Assembly: GCA_038232215.1 (NCBI GenBank)
Contig: JBBSIG010000103.1
Location: 1-8,556, forward strand
Length of the DNA stretch: 8,556 nucleotides
Reading direction: 5' to 3'
Source: JBBSIG01 sp038232215
GTDB lineage: Bacteria; Actinomycetota; Thermoleophilia; Gaiellales; Gaiellaceae
Below, piece after piece: positions 1 through 6,478 of the stretch (positions are counted from its first letter, which is position 1; each line of letters begins with the position of its first letter). The translations under genes were made by a program, and so were the position numbers. The notes under the pieces are model-generated. The model did not search any database. It was not told the origin of the DNA and saw only the letters and a list, made by a program, of their open reading frames with translations.

Positions 1-176
1 GCCGGCTTGCCGGCGACGCCCCAGTGCTTTGCGGGGACGCCCTCCACCAGCACCCAGATGTGCTCCTTCGCGGCGCCGCTCGACTCGGCGAGCGCGTCCG
101 TCAGCTGCTCGATGATCCTCGGTACGGACTCCTCCGTGACGCGCGTGTCGTAGAGCTTGACCTCGATGAGCGGCAT
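1..176 (-). CDS. 4-oxalocrotonate tautomerase family protein (partial, 3' end outside window)
   Basis: The visible 58 residues begin MPLIEVKLYDTRVTEESV and end HWGVAGKP at the window edge. After Met removal this gives the N-terminal catalytic proline of the tautomerase superfamily. An arginine sits at mature position 11, matching the conserved Arg11 of 4-oxalocrotonate tautomerase. The stretch IWVLVEGVPAKHWGVAGK resembles the conserved strand and the tryptophan-glycine region. Family members interconvert enol and keto acids as small cytoplasmic oligomers, usually late in aromatic catabolism. The ATG at 174-176 is fixed by a strong AAGGAGGA Shine-Dalgarno (182-189) at ideal spacing. It is the last visible gene of the molybdenum-hydroxylase operon, 63 bp after the cupin gene, so it probably acts on the product of that pathway. 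The family call is firm; the substrate is unknown, and the 3' end is not visible. Confidence 0.88.
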   Translation of the reverse strand, partial: MPLIEVKLYDTRVTEESVPRIIEQLTDALAESSGAAKEHIWVLVEGVPAKHWGVAGKP

Positions 177-206
177 CCGACTCCTCCTTGTCTCGAGTTG
201 CGTTGG

Positions 207-229
207 CCGGGCCGTCTCTCGAGGCCCGG
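207..229 (-). other. GC-rich hairpin between cupin and tautomerase genes
   Basis: CCGGGCC (207-213) and GGCCCGG (223-229) form a perfect 7-bp stem with a 9-base loop. It lies in the 63-bp gap after the cupin stop and before the tautomerase Shine-Dalgarno. No T-tract follows on the minus strand, so it is not a standard intrinsic terminator. It could attenuate read-through or stabilise the processed mRNA. In DNA this GC-rich a stem of this size could also arise by chance. Confidence 0.3.
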
Positions 230-239
230 AGAGAGCTCG

Positions 240-638
240 CTACCGCTCGACGTGACCGGCCCCGCCGGCCGGGCCGAGGACGAGGTCGAGCTCGCGATCC
301 GGCACGTGGTCGAGCGGAACGGGCGCGAGCGCCTCGAGAAACGTGACGCCGCCCTCGGAATGCAGCTCGTGCCCGAGGCCCCGGTTGACGACCGCGACGT
401 CGCCGACGCGAAGCTCGCGGGTCTCGCCCTCGACCGTCATCGTGACGGCACCCTCGACGATCACCAGCACCTGCTCGGTGTCTGCGTGCGAGTGCCAGGC
501 CACCTGCTTGCCCGGCTCGTAGGTGACCCGGCAGAGCAGCACCTGCTCGCCGCCGATCGCGTTCAGGCGAACGCCGTCGAAGAGCTCGTGCGGCTCGCGG
601 CCGTTCCAGGTACGAAACGGCGAGCCGCCGTCAGGCAT
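240..638 (-). CDS. Small single-domain cupin protein
   Basis: A 132-residue protein with one double-stranded beta-helix cupin domain. Cupin motif 1 is clear around residues 43-63: glycine 43, then HSH (His49, His51), Glu55 and a closing glycine, matching G(X)5HXH(X)3-4E(X)6G. Motif 2 follows at about 79-93 (GDVAVVNRGLGHELH), with His90 as the fourth likely metal ligand. The metal site therefore looks intact. There is no signal peptide, so it should be cytoplasmic. The ATG at 638 overlaps the stop of the upstream Mo-subunit gene by 8 bases (ATGCCTGA), which implies translational coupling; the Shine-Dalgarno is weak. Small cupins of this type include dioxygenases, isomerases and sugar or ligand binders, so the reaction cannot be assigned. 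Its place between the hydroxylase and a tautomerase suggests a role in the same pathway. Confidence 0.85.
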   Translation of the reverse strand: MPDGGSPFRTWNGREPHELFDGVRLNAIGGEQVLLCRVTYEPGKQVAWHSHADTEQVLVIVEGAVTMTVEGETRELRVGDVAVVNRGLGHELHSEGGVTFLEALAPVPLDHVPDRELDLVLGPAGGAGHVER

Positions 639-1731
639 CGACCACGAGGAACCCCTCGCCGCCGGTCGCGCTGACCGTGCGGACGGACAGCTCCTCGTCG
701 AAGACGACGCGCTTGCCCTCGCGGCGCGGCTCCCGCTTCTCCTCGAGCGCCCGCAGCACGCGCTCGGGGGTGGCGGGGCATTCGGTGATCCAGACGCCGA
801 CCGCGTCGTGGATGGCAGAGCAGATGGCGGGGGGCTGCGCGTTGTTCGCCATCTCGCCGATCGCCTTCGCCCCGAAGGGCCCGTCCGCGGACGGGTTCTC
901 CAGGATCACGTTCTCCAGCTCGGGCAGATCCTCGAGCGTCGGCGCGAGATAGGCGCCGAACTGGTCGCCGCGGTGCTCCACCGAGGGGTAGTACGGGTAT
1001 GCCGCCTCGAGCAGGCCGAGCCCGAGGCCCATCATCGCCCCGCCCTCGATCTGGCCCTCGACGAGCGTCGGGTTGATCGCCCGGCCGACGTCGTACACCT
1101 GGATCAGGCGCAGCACCTGGACGTCGCCCGTCTCGTCGTCGACCTCCACGTCGGCGACGCAGGCGGCGTAGGAGATCGCCGAGTGCGGCTCCGAGTCGAC
1201 CGACCCGGTGTCGTCGTCCACGACGGAGTACGCCTTCAGCGCGGCGCCCGTGCCCGTGATCAGCTCGCCGTACGTCCAGGTCGCCGCGGCGGCCACCTCG
1301 GGAATCCCGATCTTCTTCTGCGGCGACCCCTTCGCGGTCACCTCGCCGTCCGCGATCTCGAGGTCGTCGGGGCTGATCTCGAGCTCCCTGGAGGCGATGT
1401 CCAGGATCCGCTCCTTCGCCTTCTCCGCCGCGAAACGGACGGCGTTGCCGCCGATGAAGGTGCCCCGCGAGGCGAAGGTGCCGGTGCAGACGGCGGAGGA
1501 GTCCGTGTTCGAGTTGTCCATCGTGACCCAGTCGTAGGGCACGCCGAGGGTGTCGGCGACGATCTGCGTGTGCACCGTCTTCGAGCCCTGGCCGATGTCG
1601 ACGGTGCCGGCGAAGACGTCGACGCGCCCGTCCGGCTTCAGCTTCAGCCAGGCCTGGGTCGGGTCGCCGTTCTGGTTCATGCCGGTCGGATACTCGATCG
1701 TCGCGATCCCGCGACCGCGGTGCTTGGCCAT
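631..1731 (-). CDS. Molybdenum hydroxylase, C-terminal part of split molybdopterin-binding subunit (NdhM-like)
   Basis: This 366-residue protein matches the C-terminal half of the xanthine dehydrogenase/aldehyde oxidase large subunit, the second molybdopterin-binding domain. Visible family motifs are DIGQGSKTVHTQIVADTLG (45-63), ASRGTFIGGNAV (87-98), YDVGRAINPTLVEGQIEGG (213-231), and GPFGAKAIGE (284-293) followed by PPAICSAIHDAVGV. Glu293 sits where the catalytic base glutamate of the family lies. The family usually has GEPP there; here it reads GEMANN. The ATG at 1731 is 2 bases after the stop of the upstream half, in another frame, and has its own GGAGGAG ribosome site. So this looks like a true separate subunit rather than a sequencing frameshift. 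A tail of roughly 35 residues follows the usual end (TPERVLRAL). It should pair with the upstream 455-residue protein to make one active site. The family is certain, the substrate unknown. Confidence 0.9.
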   Translation of the reverse strand: MAKHRGRGIATIEYPTGMNQNGDPTQAWLKLKPDGRVDVFAGTVDIGQGSKTVHTQIVADTLGVPYDWVTMDNSNTDSSAVCTGTFASRGTFIGGNAVRFAAEKAKERILDIASRELEISPDDLEIADGEVTAKGSPQKKIGIPEVAAAATWTYGELITGTGAALKAYSVVDDDTGSVDSEPHSAISYAACVADVEVDDETGDVQVLRLIQVYDVGRAINPTLVEGQIEGGAMMGLGLGLLEAAYPYYPSVEHRGDQFGAYLAPTLEDLPELENVILENPSADGPFGAKAIGEMANNAQPPAICSAIHDAVGVWITECPATPERVLRALEEKREPRREGKRVVFDEELSVRTVSATGGEGFLVVDA

Positions 1732-1733
1732 CT

Positions 1734-3101
1734 TTACTCCTCCCCGTCGAGGCTCTGCTGGGCGACGAGATGCTCCGGGAGCAGAGCGCCCGTGCGCGGC
1801 TCGTTTGTCATCGAGCGGTACTCCGGCCTCAGCTCGAGGCCGATCCGGTCGGCGGCGGCGTGCATGACCTGGATCGTGGACGGGTCCTTCAGCGGAACGC
1901 GGTTCGCCGTCGTGTCGCCGATCCGGTTCGCGTTCTTCAGCCGCAGCTCGAAGGGGTCGATGCCGAGCACGTCGGCGATCCGGTTCAGGTGCAGCTCGAC
2001 GGCGAAGGAGACCGAGGTCACGCCGAACCCCCGCATCGCGGTCGTGGGAACCCGGTTCGTGAAGACGACGTAGCCGTCGAAGTGCACGTTCGGGATCGTG
2101 TACGCCCCCGTGTGGTGGAAGGCGTGCTTCGTGAGCCCGTACGACGAGAAGCGCGTGTAGGCACCCGCGTCGTGCAGGGTCAGCGTGCGCCGCCCGAGAA
2201 TCCAGCCGTCGCTCGTGACCGCGTCGGCGAGCTCGACGTGCCAGGGAGCCCGCGTCGAGGAGGCGAGGAACTCCTCCCGCCTCGTCCAGCGCCACTTGAC
2301 CGGACGCTGCGCCTTCAGCGCGAGGAGGGCGCAGACGGTCTCGCTGGCGGTGTCGACCTTGCCGCCGAAGCCGCCGCCGACCGTGCCGCCGACGAACTTC
2401 AGCTTGTTGAGCGGCCACTGCAGGTGCGCGGCGACGACACCCATCGAGAAGTACATCGCCTGCGTGCAGGAGTAGATGGTCAGGCGGCCGTTCGCCTCGG
2501 GCACGACGAGCGCGACCTGCGGCTCGAGGGGCACGTGCTCGATCGCCTGGGGGCGGTACACCCCCTCGACGATCGTGTCCGCCTGGTCGAACGCCGCCTC
2601 CACGTCGCCCTTGCGGATGCGGCGCTGCGGGTGCGGACCGAAGTGCGGGAACACCGGCCCCCAGGGGTGGATCCTCGGCGCCCCGGCGTCGAAGGCCTTG
2701 CGCATGTCGAAGATGGGCTCCCGCTCCTCGTACTCGACCTCGATCAGGTCGAGCGCCTCGAGCGCGGTCGCCTCGTCCTCGGCGGCGACGGCCGCGATCG
2801 GCTGGCCGAGGTACCGGACCTCGCCGTCGGCGAGCAGCGGCTCGTCGGCCGGCACGCCCAGCGCCTCCAGGTGCCCGTAGACGTTCGACGGCACGTCCGC
2901 GTGCGTGACGACGGCGCGGACCCCCGGATGCCGCTCGGCCTTCGAGGTGTCGAGGCGCACGATCTCCGCGTAGTGGTGGGGCGAGCGGAGAGCCTTCACC
3001 CAGAGCGGGTTCGAGACCCGCACGTCGTCGACGTAGGTCGTCCGGCCCGTGACGTGTGCGACCCCGTCGTAGCGGGGGAGCCGTGCTCCGACGGCCTTCA
3101 T
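1734..3101 (-). CDS. Molybdenum hydroxylase, N-terminal part of split molybdopterin-binding subunit (NdhL-like)
   Basis: This 455-residue protein corresponds to the N-terminal half of the xanthine dehydrogenase-family large subunit. It starts with the typical RLPRYDGVAHVTGRTTYVDD segment (about 7-26). It has the EHVPLEPQVALV stretch (188-199), the cofactor loop GGTVGGGFGGK (238-248) and AMRGFG (355-360). The last motif normally continues Pro-Gln, but here reads VTS. There is no AYRCSFR loop, so it is not a form I CO dehydrogenase. It ends LDGEE and then TAA, where the full-length family continues straight into the second Mo domain. That half is encoded by the next gene, 2 bases on. The ATG at 3101 overlaps the FeS-subunit stop (ATGA) and is preceded by GGGGAG. 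The combined size of the halves, 821 residues, is close to or a little above a normal single-chain subunit (about 750-800). Confidence 0.9.
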   Translation of the reverse strand: MKAVGARLPRYDGVAHVTGRTTYVDDVRVSNPLWVKALRSPHHYAEIVRLDTSKAERHPGVRAVVTHADVPSNVYGHLEALGVPADEPLLADGEVRYLGQPIAAVAAEDEATALEALDLIEVEYEEREPIFDMRKAFDAGAPRIHPWGPVFPHFGPHPQRRIRKGDVEAAFDQADTIVEGVYRPQAIEHVPLEPQVALVVPEANGRLTIYSCTQAMYFSMGVVAAHLQWPLNKLKFVGGTVGGGFGGKVDTASETVCALLALKAQRPVKWRWTRREEFLASSTRAPWHVELADAVTSDGWILGRRTLTLHDAGAYTRFSSYGLTKHAFHHTGAYTIPNVHFDGYVVFTNRVPTTAMRGFGVTSVSFAVELHLNRIADVLGIDPFELRLKNANRIGDTTANRVPLKDPSTIQVMHAAADRIGLELRPEYRSMTNEPRTGALLPEHLVAQQSLDGEE

Positions 3102-3628
3102 GCCGGGCTCCCCGGGACGAGGATCTCCGGTTGGTCGGGGCGGGCCTCGACGTCCGGCTCGACCGCTGCGACATCGACCTCGCCCCGCGCCGCCGCCAGC
3201 ACCGCGTCGACGATCTTGACGTAGCCGGTGCAGCGGCAGACGTGGCCGCCGAGAGCCTCGAGCACGCCCTCGCGGGTGACCTCGGGCTCACGCTCCACGA
3301 GCGCGTGCGCGGCCACGAGGAAACCGGAGGTGCAGAAGCCGCACTGCGCGGCGTAGTGCGCGGCGAACGCCGCCTGGACCTGCGACAGGGACTCGGGCGC
3401 GCCGAGCCCCTCGACCGTCGTGATCTCGGCTCCGTCGACGGCCGCGAGCGGGATCAGGCAGGAGCGCCGCGGCTCACCCTCGACGAGCACGGTGCAGGCG
3501 CCGCAACCTCCCTGCTGGCAGCCGGCCTTCGGGCTCGTGATCCCGAGCTCGTCGCGCAGCACGTGCAGGAGCGGCCTGAGCGGCGAGCTCGCCAGCTGCC
3601 GCTCGACTCCGTTCACGCTCAGCTTCAT
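3098..3628 (-). CDS. Molybdenum hydroxylase, 2x[2Fe-2S] iron-sulfur subunit
   Basis: This 176-residue protein is the electron-transfer subunit of a three-component-type molybdenum hydroxylase. The N-terminal plant-type ferredoxin domain binds the first [2Fe-2S] cluster through Cys37, Cys42, Cys45 (GCQQGGCGAC) and Cys57. The helical C-terminal domain binds the second through Cys96 and Cys99 (QCGFCTSG) and Cys131 and Cys133 (VCRCTGY). All eight ligands are present. The usual QCGFCTPG has Ser in place of Pro. About 30 acidic, proline-rich residues follow the domain, longer than needed for the fold. The start at 3628 is chosen because translation from there begins MKLSVNG, at the family's usual N-terminus, and AAGGAGG lies just upstream. 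The ATG overlaps the FAD-subunit stop (ATGA). It passes electrons from the Mo centre to FAD. Confidence 0.95.
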   Translation of the reverse strand: MKLSVNGVERQLASSPLRPLLHVLRDELGITSPKAGCQQGGCGACTVLVEGEPRRSCLIPLAAVDGAEITTVEGLGAPESLSQVQAAFAAHYAAQCGFCTSGFLVAAHALVEREPEVTREGVLEALGGHVCRCTGYVKIVDAVLAAARGEVDVAAVEPDVEARPDQPEILVPGSPA

Positions 3629-4413
3629 CGAGCCTCCTTCAGGTCGGCGAGGACACGGGCGACGAGCACCGGCAGCATCTTCCTGCGGTACCACGCCGAG
3701 GCGAGCGCGTCGTCCTGCGGATCCGCGTCCGCCAGCGCGTCGGAGGCGTCCCGGCTCGACTCGACCGCGTGCAGCCTGACTGCGCGGGGGGCGGCGCCGG
3801 TGGCTGCGATCCTGAGGACTCCGTCCCGCTCGGCGGCGGCCACGGCGAGCGGCGTGTACGAGTGGGCGTGTGGCCGATCGAGGACCGCGTGGGCGGCGGC
3901 GTCGGGCGGCCCGTCGAGCTCGAGCTCGAGCACGAGCCGGCCCGTGCCCTCGCCGGCGAGGAAGCTGTCGACCTCGTCGACGCGCTCGCCGCCCGGCCCC
4001 GCGGAGCGGACGCGCGCCGCGAGCGCGAGCAGAGGCGCCTGCAGGTCGCCGCGCGGGAACTCGCGCCCGGGCGGTGCGCAGAGGTTGCCCCCGACGGTGC
4101 CCTGGCTCCTCACCTCCAGGTCGGCGACGTTCGCGGCGGCGCTCGCCAGCGGCTCGAGCCCGAGCTCGGCGAGCTCGGCGACGGTCGTCGTCGCGCCGAT
4201 CCGGATCGTCGAGCTCCCGGAGTGGACGCCGCCGAGACCGGCCCTGACGAGCAGGAGCGTGCGGCCCGGACGGAGCCGGCCCTCCGCGATCTCGGGCATC
4301 AGGATCGTGCCCCCGGCGAGCACGGTCACGCCCGCTCCGTCGCCGAACGCCTCGATCGCCTCCTCGCGGGAAGCGGGCAGGAGAACCTCTGTCGCGGGGG
4401 CGGAGACGGCCAT
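3625..4413 (-). CDS. Molybdenum hydroxylase, FAD-binding subunit
   Basis: This 262-residue protein is the flavoprotein subunit that takes electrons from the iron-sulfur subunit. It shows both FAD-binding signatures of the CO dehydrogenase/xanthine dehydrogenase flavoprotein family. These are VTVLAGGTILMP (29-40), with the AGGT loop at 33-36, and SQGTVGGNL (103-111), followed by the RGDLQAPLLAL stretch. The usual AGGTD is AGGTI here. The C-terminal part (about 150-255) fits the CO dehydrogenase flavoprotein C-terminal domain. At 262 residues it is slightly shorter than common members (about 280-290). The ATG at 4413 is the first gene of the left operon. It lacks a clear Shine-Dalgarno, unlike most genes after it, while a GATAAT hexamer lies about 10 bases upstream, which suggests a leaderless mRNA. 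The stop overlaps the FeS-subunit start by 4 bases. Confidence 0.92.
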   Translation of the reverse strand: MAVSAPATEVLLPASREEAIEAFGDGAGVTVLAGGTILMPEIAEGRLRPGRTLLLVRAGLGGVHSGSSTIRIGATTTVAELAELGLEPLASAAANVADLEVRSQGTVGGNLCAPPGREFPRGDLQAPLLALAARVRSAGPGGERVDEVDSFLAGEGTGRLVLELELDGPPDAAAHAVLDRPHAHSYTPLAVAAAERDGVLRIAATGAAPRAVRLHAVESSRDASDALADADPQDDALASAWYRRKMLPVLVARVLADLKEAR

Positions 4414-4422
4414 GGGCGGCCG

Positions 4423-4452
4423 ATTATCTCTGTCCGGAGCCGACGCCCGCAA
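4423..4452 (-). promoter_or_regulatory. Candidate promoter of the molybdenum-hydroxylase operon
   Basis: On the minus strand, GATAAT (4428-4423) matches five of six bases of TATAAT. TTGCGG (4452-4447) lies 18 bases upstream as a possible -35. A start site about 7 bases after the -10 would fall at or just before the ATG at 4413, giving a leaderless or nearly leaderless transcript. The -35 is poor. GATAAT stands out because this gap is otherwise GC-rich. Confidence 0.45.
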
Positions 4453-4478
4453 ACACGACCGTCGAGCGCGCCTACAGT
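4450..4478 (+). promoter_or_regulatory. Candidate promoter of the CoxD/CoxE/XdhC maturation operon
   Basis: TACAGT at 4473-4478 resembles a -10 hexamer and ends 10 bases before the ATG at 4489, so a transcript would be nearly leaderless. The possible -35 (CAAACA, 4450-4455) is weak and overlaps the -35 region proposed for the opposite direction. A shared site here could co-regulate both operons. Confidence 0.3.
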
Positions 4479-4488
4479 ATGGGCCGAG

Positions 4489-5364
4489 ATGGCGTTCGCG
4501 ACGATCGAGGAGCTCGAGTCCGCTCTCCGCGAGTGCTCCTACCTGCCGGACCGCGGACTCGCCACCGCCCTCTTTCTCTCCCTGCGCCTCGAGAAGCCGC
4601 TGCTCCTGGAAGGCGAGGCCGGCGTCGGCAAGACGGAGGCGGCGAAGTCGGTGGCCGAGGCGCTCGGCGCGCGGCTGATCCGGCTCCAGTGCTACGAGGG
4701 CCTGGACGTCGCCCACGCCGTCTACGAGTGGAATTACTCGCGGCAGCTCCTGCACATCCGCGCCGCGCAGGAGGGGACCGTGGACGAGCAGGAGCTCTTC
4801 GGGCCCGAGTTCCTGATCCGCCGGCCGTTGCTCGAGGCGATCGAGACCGACGAGCCGGTGGTGCTCCTGATCGACGAGATCGACCGGGCCGACGAGGAGT
4901 TCGAGGCCTTCCTGCTCGAGATCCTGTCCGACTTCCAGATCACGATCCCGGAGCTCGGAACGATCCGCGCGCGGCGCCGGCCGGCGGTCGTCCTGACCTC
5001 GAACCGCACCCGCGAGCTGCACGACGCGCTCAAGCGCCGCTGCCTCTTCCACTGGATCGGCCACCCGGCTCTCGAGCGCGAGATCGAGATCGTGCGCCTG
5101 CGCGTGCCCGGGGTGCCCGAGCGTCTCGCCGCCCAGGCCGCCGCGTTCGTGCAGGGGCTGCGACACCTCGACCTCGCGAAGCCGCCTGGCCTCGCCGAGA
5201 CGATCGACTGGGCGCAGGCGCTCGCCGCGCTCGGCCGTCGCGAGCTCGACGCGCAGATCGTCGAGCAGACGCTCGGCTCCGTGCTCAAGTACCACGAGGA
5301 CTTCCAGCTCGTGCGAGACGAGACGCTCGCCGGGCTCGTGGCGGAGGCGCGCGCTGCCCGGTAG
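4489..5364 (+). CDS. MoxR/CoxD-family AAA+ ATPase
   Basis: This 291-residue AAA+ ATPase is of the MoxR type, closest in context to CoxD of carbon monoxide dehydrogenase clusters. The Walker A motif is GEAGVGKT (42-49) and Walker B is VLLIDE (125-130). Sensor 1 is TSN (170-172), and the arginine-rich LKRRC (181-185) is a likely arginine finger. A helical lid domain fills the C-terminal third. MoxR ATPases work with VWA-domain partners as chaperone-like remodellers. CoxD is established in Oligotropha as needed to mature the CO dehydrogenase active site. The partner VWA gene follows after 16 bp. I chose the ATG at 4489 because the family-like sequence (MAFATIEELESAL) begins there. The ATG at 4479 is in another frame. 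No Shine-Dalgarno is visible and a TACAGT box lies just upstream, as expected for a leaderless operon start. Confidence 0.93.
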   Translation: MAFATIEELESALRECSYLPDRGLATALFLSLRLEKPLLLEGEAGVGKTEAAKSVAEALGARLIRLQCYEGLDVAHAVYEWNYSRQLLHIRAAQEGTVDEQELFGPEFLIRRPLLEAIETDEPVVLLIDEIDRADEEFEAFLLEILSDFQITIPELGTIRARRRPAVVLTSNRTRELHDALKRRCLFHWIGHPALEREIEIVRLRVPGVPERLAAQAAAFVQGLRHLDLAKPPGLAETIDWAQALAALGRRELDAQIVEQTLGSVLKYHEDFQLVRDETLAGLVAEARAAR

Positions 5365-5380
5365 CGCCCTCGTCCGCCAC

Positions 5381-6478
5381 GTGGTCACCTTCGGTCGCGT
5401 GCTGCGTGAGGCCGGGCTCGAGGTCGGTCCGAGGCGGATCGCCGACGCGCTTGCGGGGCTCGACGAGGTCCGGCTCGAGAGCAGAGACGACGTCTACTGG
5501 ACGCTCCGCTGCACGCTCGTCTCGGGGCCCGACGGCGTGGAGCCGTTCGACCGAGCCTTCGACGCCTGGTTCCTGCGCTCACCCGTCCGGGCCCCGGGAC
5601 GAGTGCTCGACGCGCCGCCGAAGCCCGCCCACGGCCGGCCGACGCCGCAACGCGTCGCAGAGGGCGAGCCGGAGGAGCGGGAGGAAGCGCCGGCCGGCTG
5701 GAGCGCCGAGGAGCTGCTCCGCCGGAAGGACTTCGCGGCGATGAGCGAGGAGGAGCTCGCCCGGGCTCGCCGCCTGATCGAGCGGATCGTCACCACCCGG
5801 CCGCTCCGCCGCTCGCGCCGTCTGCGCCCGCACGCCCGGGGCCGCGAGCTCGACCTCCGCCGCCTCGTCCGCTCCTCCCTCGCGACCGGCGGCGATCCCG
5901 TCGAGCGTGCGTTCCGACGCCGAGTCGAGCGCCGCCGGAAGCTCGTGCTCCTGTGCGACGTGTCGGGCTCCATGGCCGCGTACTCGCGGGCGCTCCTGCT
6001 CTTCGCGCACGCGACCCTGGGCTCCGGCAGCGGCGTCGAGGCGTTCGCCTTCGGCACGCGGTTGACGCGGCTGACGCCCGACCTCGCGACCCGCGATCCG
6101 GATGCCGCGCTCAGTGCCGCGACACGGAGCGTCGTCGACTGGTCGGGGGGCACGCGCATCGGCGCCTCCCTGAAAGCCTTCAACGACGAGTGGGGCCGCC
6201 GCGCGCTCTCGCGCGGGGCCGTCGTCGTCGTCTGCTCCGACGGCTGGGAGCGGGAGGACGCGGGCCTCGTCGAGCGCGAGATGGCCCGGCTCGCGCGCGC
6301 GGCCTACGCGATCGTGTGGGTCAACCCGCTGAAGGGAGGTGCGGACTACCAGCCGCTCGCGGGCGGGATGCGGGCCGCGCTGCCCTACGTCGACCGGTTC
6401 CTGCCCGGCCACGACGTCGCGAGCCTCGAGGATCTCGCAGCCGTGCTCGCCGGCATCGAGCGGAGGCACGCGGCGTGA
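5381..6478 (+). CDS. CoxE-family VWA domain-containing protein
   Basis: This 365-residue protein starts with the CoxE-type segment VVTFGRVLREAGLEVGPRRI. An acidic and then basic linker follows (about 85-180), and the protein ends in a von Willebrand A domain. The metal-ion-dependent adhesion site is complete: DVSGS (193-197), Thr258 in GGTRIG, and SDG at 286-288. CoxE-like proteins partner MoxR/CoxD ATPases, here the gene just upstream, in maturing molybdenum hydroxylases. The start is the least certain in the operon. GTG at 5381 begins right at the conserved N-terminus, 16 bp after the ATPase stop, but has no clear Shine-Dalgarno and may depend on translational coupling. The stop overlaps the next start as GTGA. 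No membrane segment is seen, so it should be cytoplasmic. Confidence 0.9.
   Translation: MVTFGRVLREAGLEVGPRRIADALAGLDEVRLESRDDVYWTLRCTLVSGPDGVEPFDRAFDAWFLRSPVRAPGRVLDAPPKPAHGRPTPQRVAEGEPEEREEAPAGWSAEELLRRKDFAAMSEEELARARRLIERIVTTRPLRRSRRLRPHARGRELDLRRLVRSSLATGGDPVERAFRRRVERRRKLVLLCDVSGSMAAYSRALLLFAHATLGSGSGVEAFAFGTRLTRLTPDLATRDPDAALSAATRSVVDWSGGTRIGASLKAFNDEWGRRALSRGAVVVVCSDGWEREDAGLVEREMARLARAAYAIVWVNPLKGGADYQPLAGGMRAALPYVDRFLPGHDVASLEDLAAVLAGIERRHAA

Noticed and set aside
631..3101. Form I aerobic CO dehydrogenase (CoxL)
   Set aside because: CoxD/CoxE/XdhC-type genes are present, but the large subunit lacks the AYRCSFR active-site loop and is split. CO oxidation is therefore not supported.
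631..3101. A disrupted (pseudogene) Mo subunit
   Set aside because: All motifs are intact in both halves. The second half has a proper start and ribosome site, and the split falls in the linker between the two Mo domains.
523..3224. Long plus-strand open frames opposite the hydroxylase genes
   Set aside because: They are arginine/leucine-rich antisense shadows typical of high-GC DNA and have no recognisable domain. The minus-strand genes show clear family motifs throughout.
1732..3291. Treating the long minus-strand frame 631-3291 as one large protein
   Set aside because: Upstream of 1731 this frame only shadows the real Mo-N and FeS-subunit frames and has no domain sense. The real product starts at the ATG at 1731 with its own ribosome site.
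3769..4488. Extending the MoxR ATPase upstream to 3769
   Set aside because: The upstream part is antisense of the FAD subunit. MoxR similarity begins at 4489.
4414..5388. Extending the FAD subunit upstream to 5388
   Set aside because: The added residues are antisense of the MoxR gene. The family's N-terminus begins right after the ATG at 4413.
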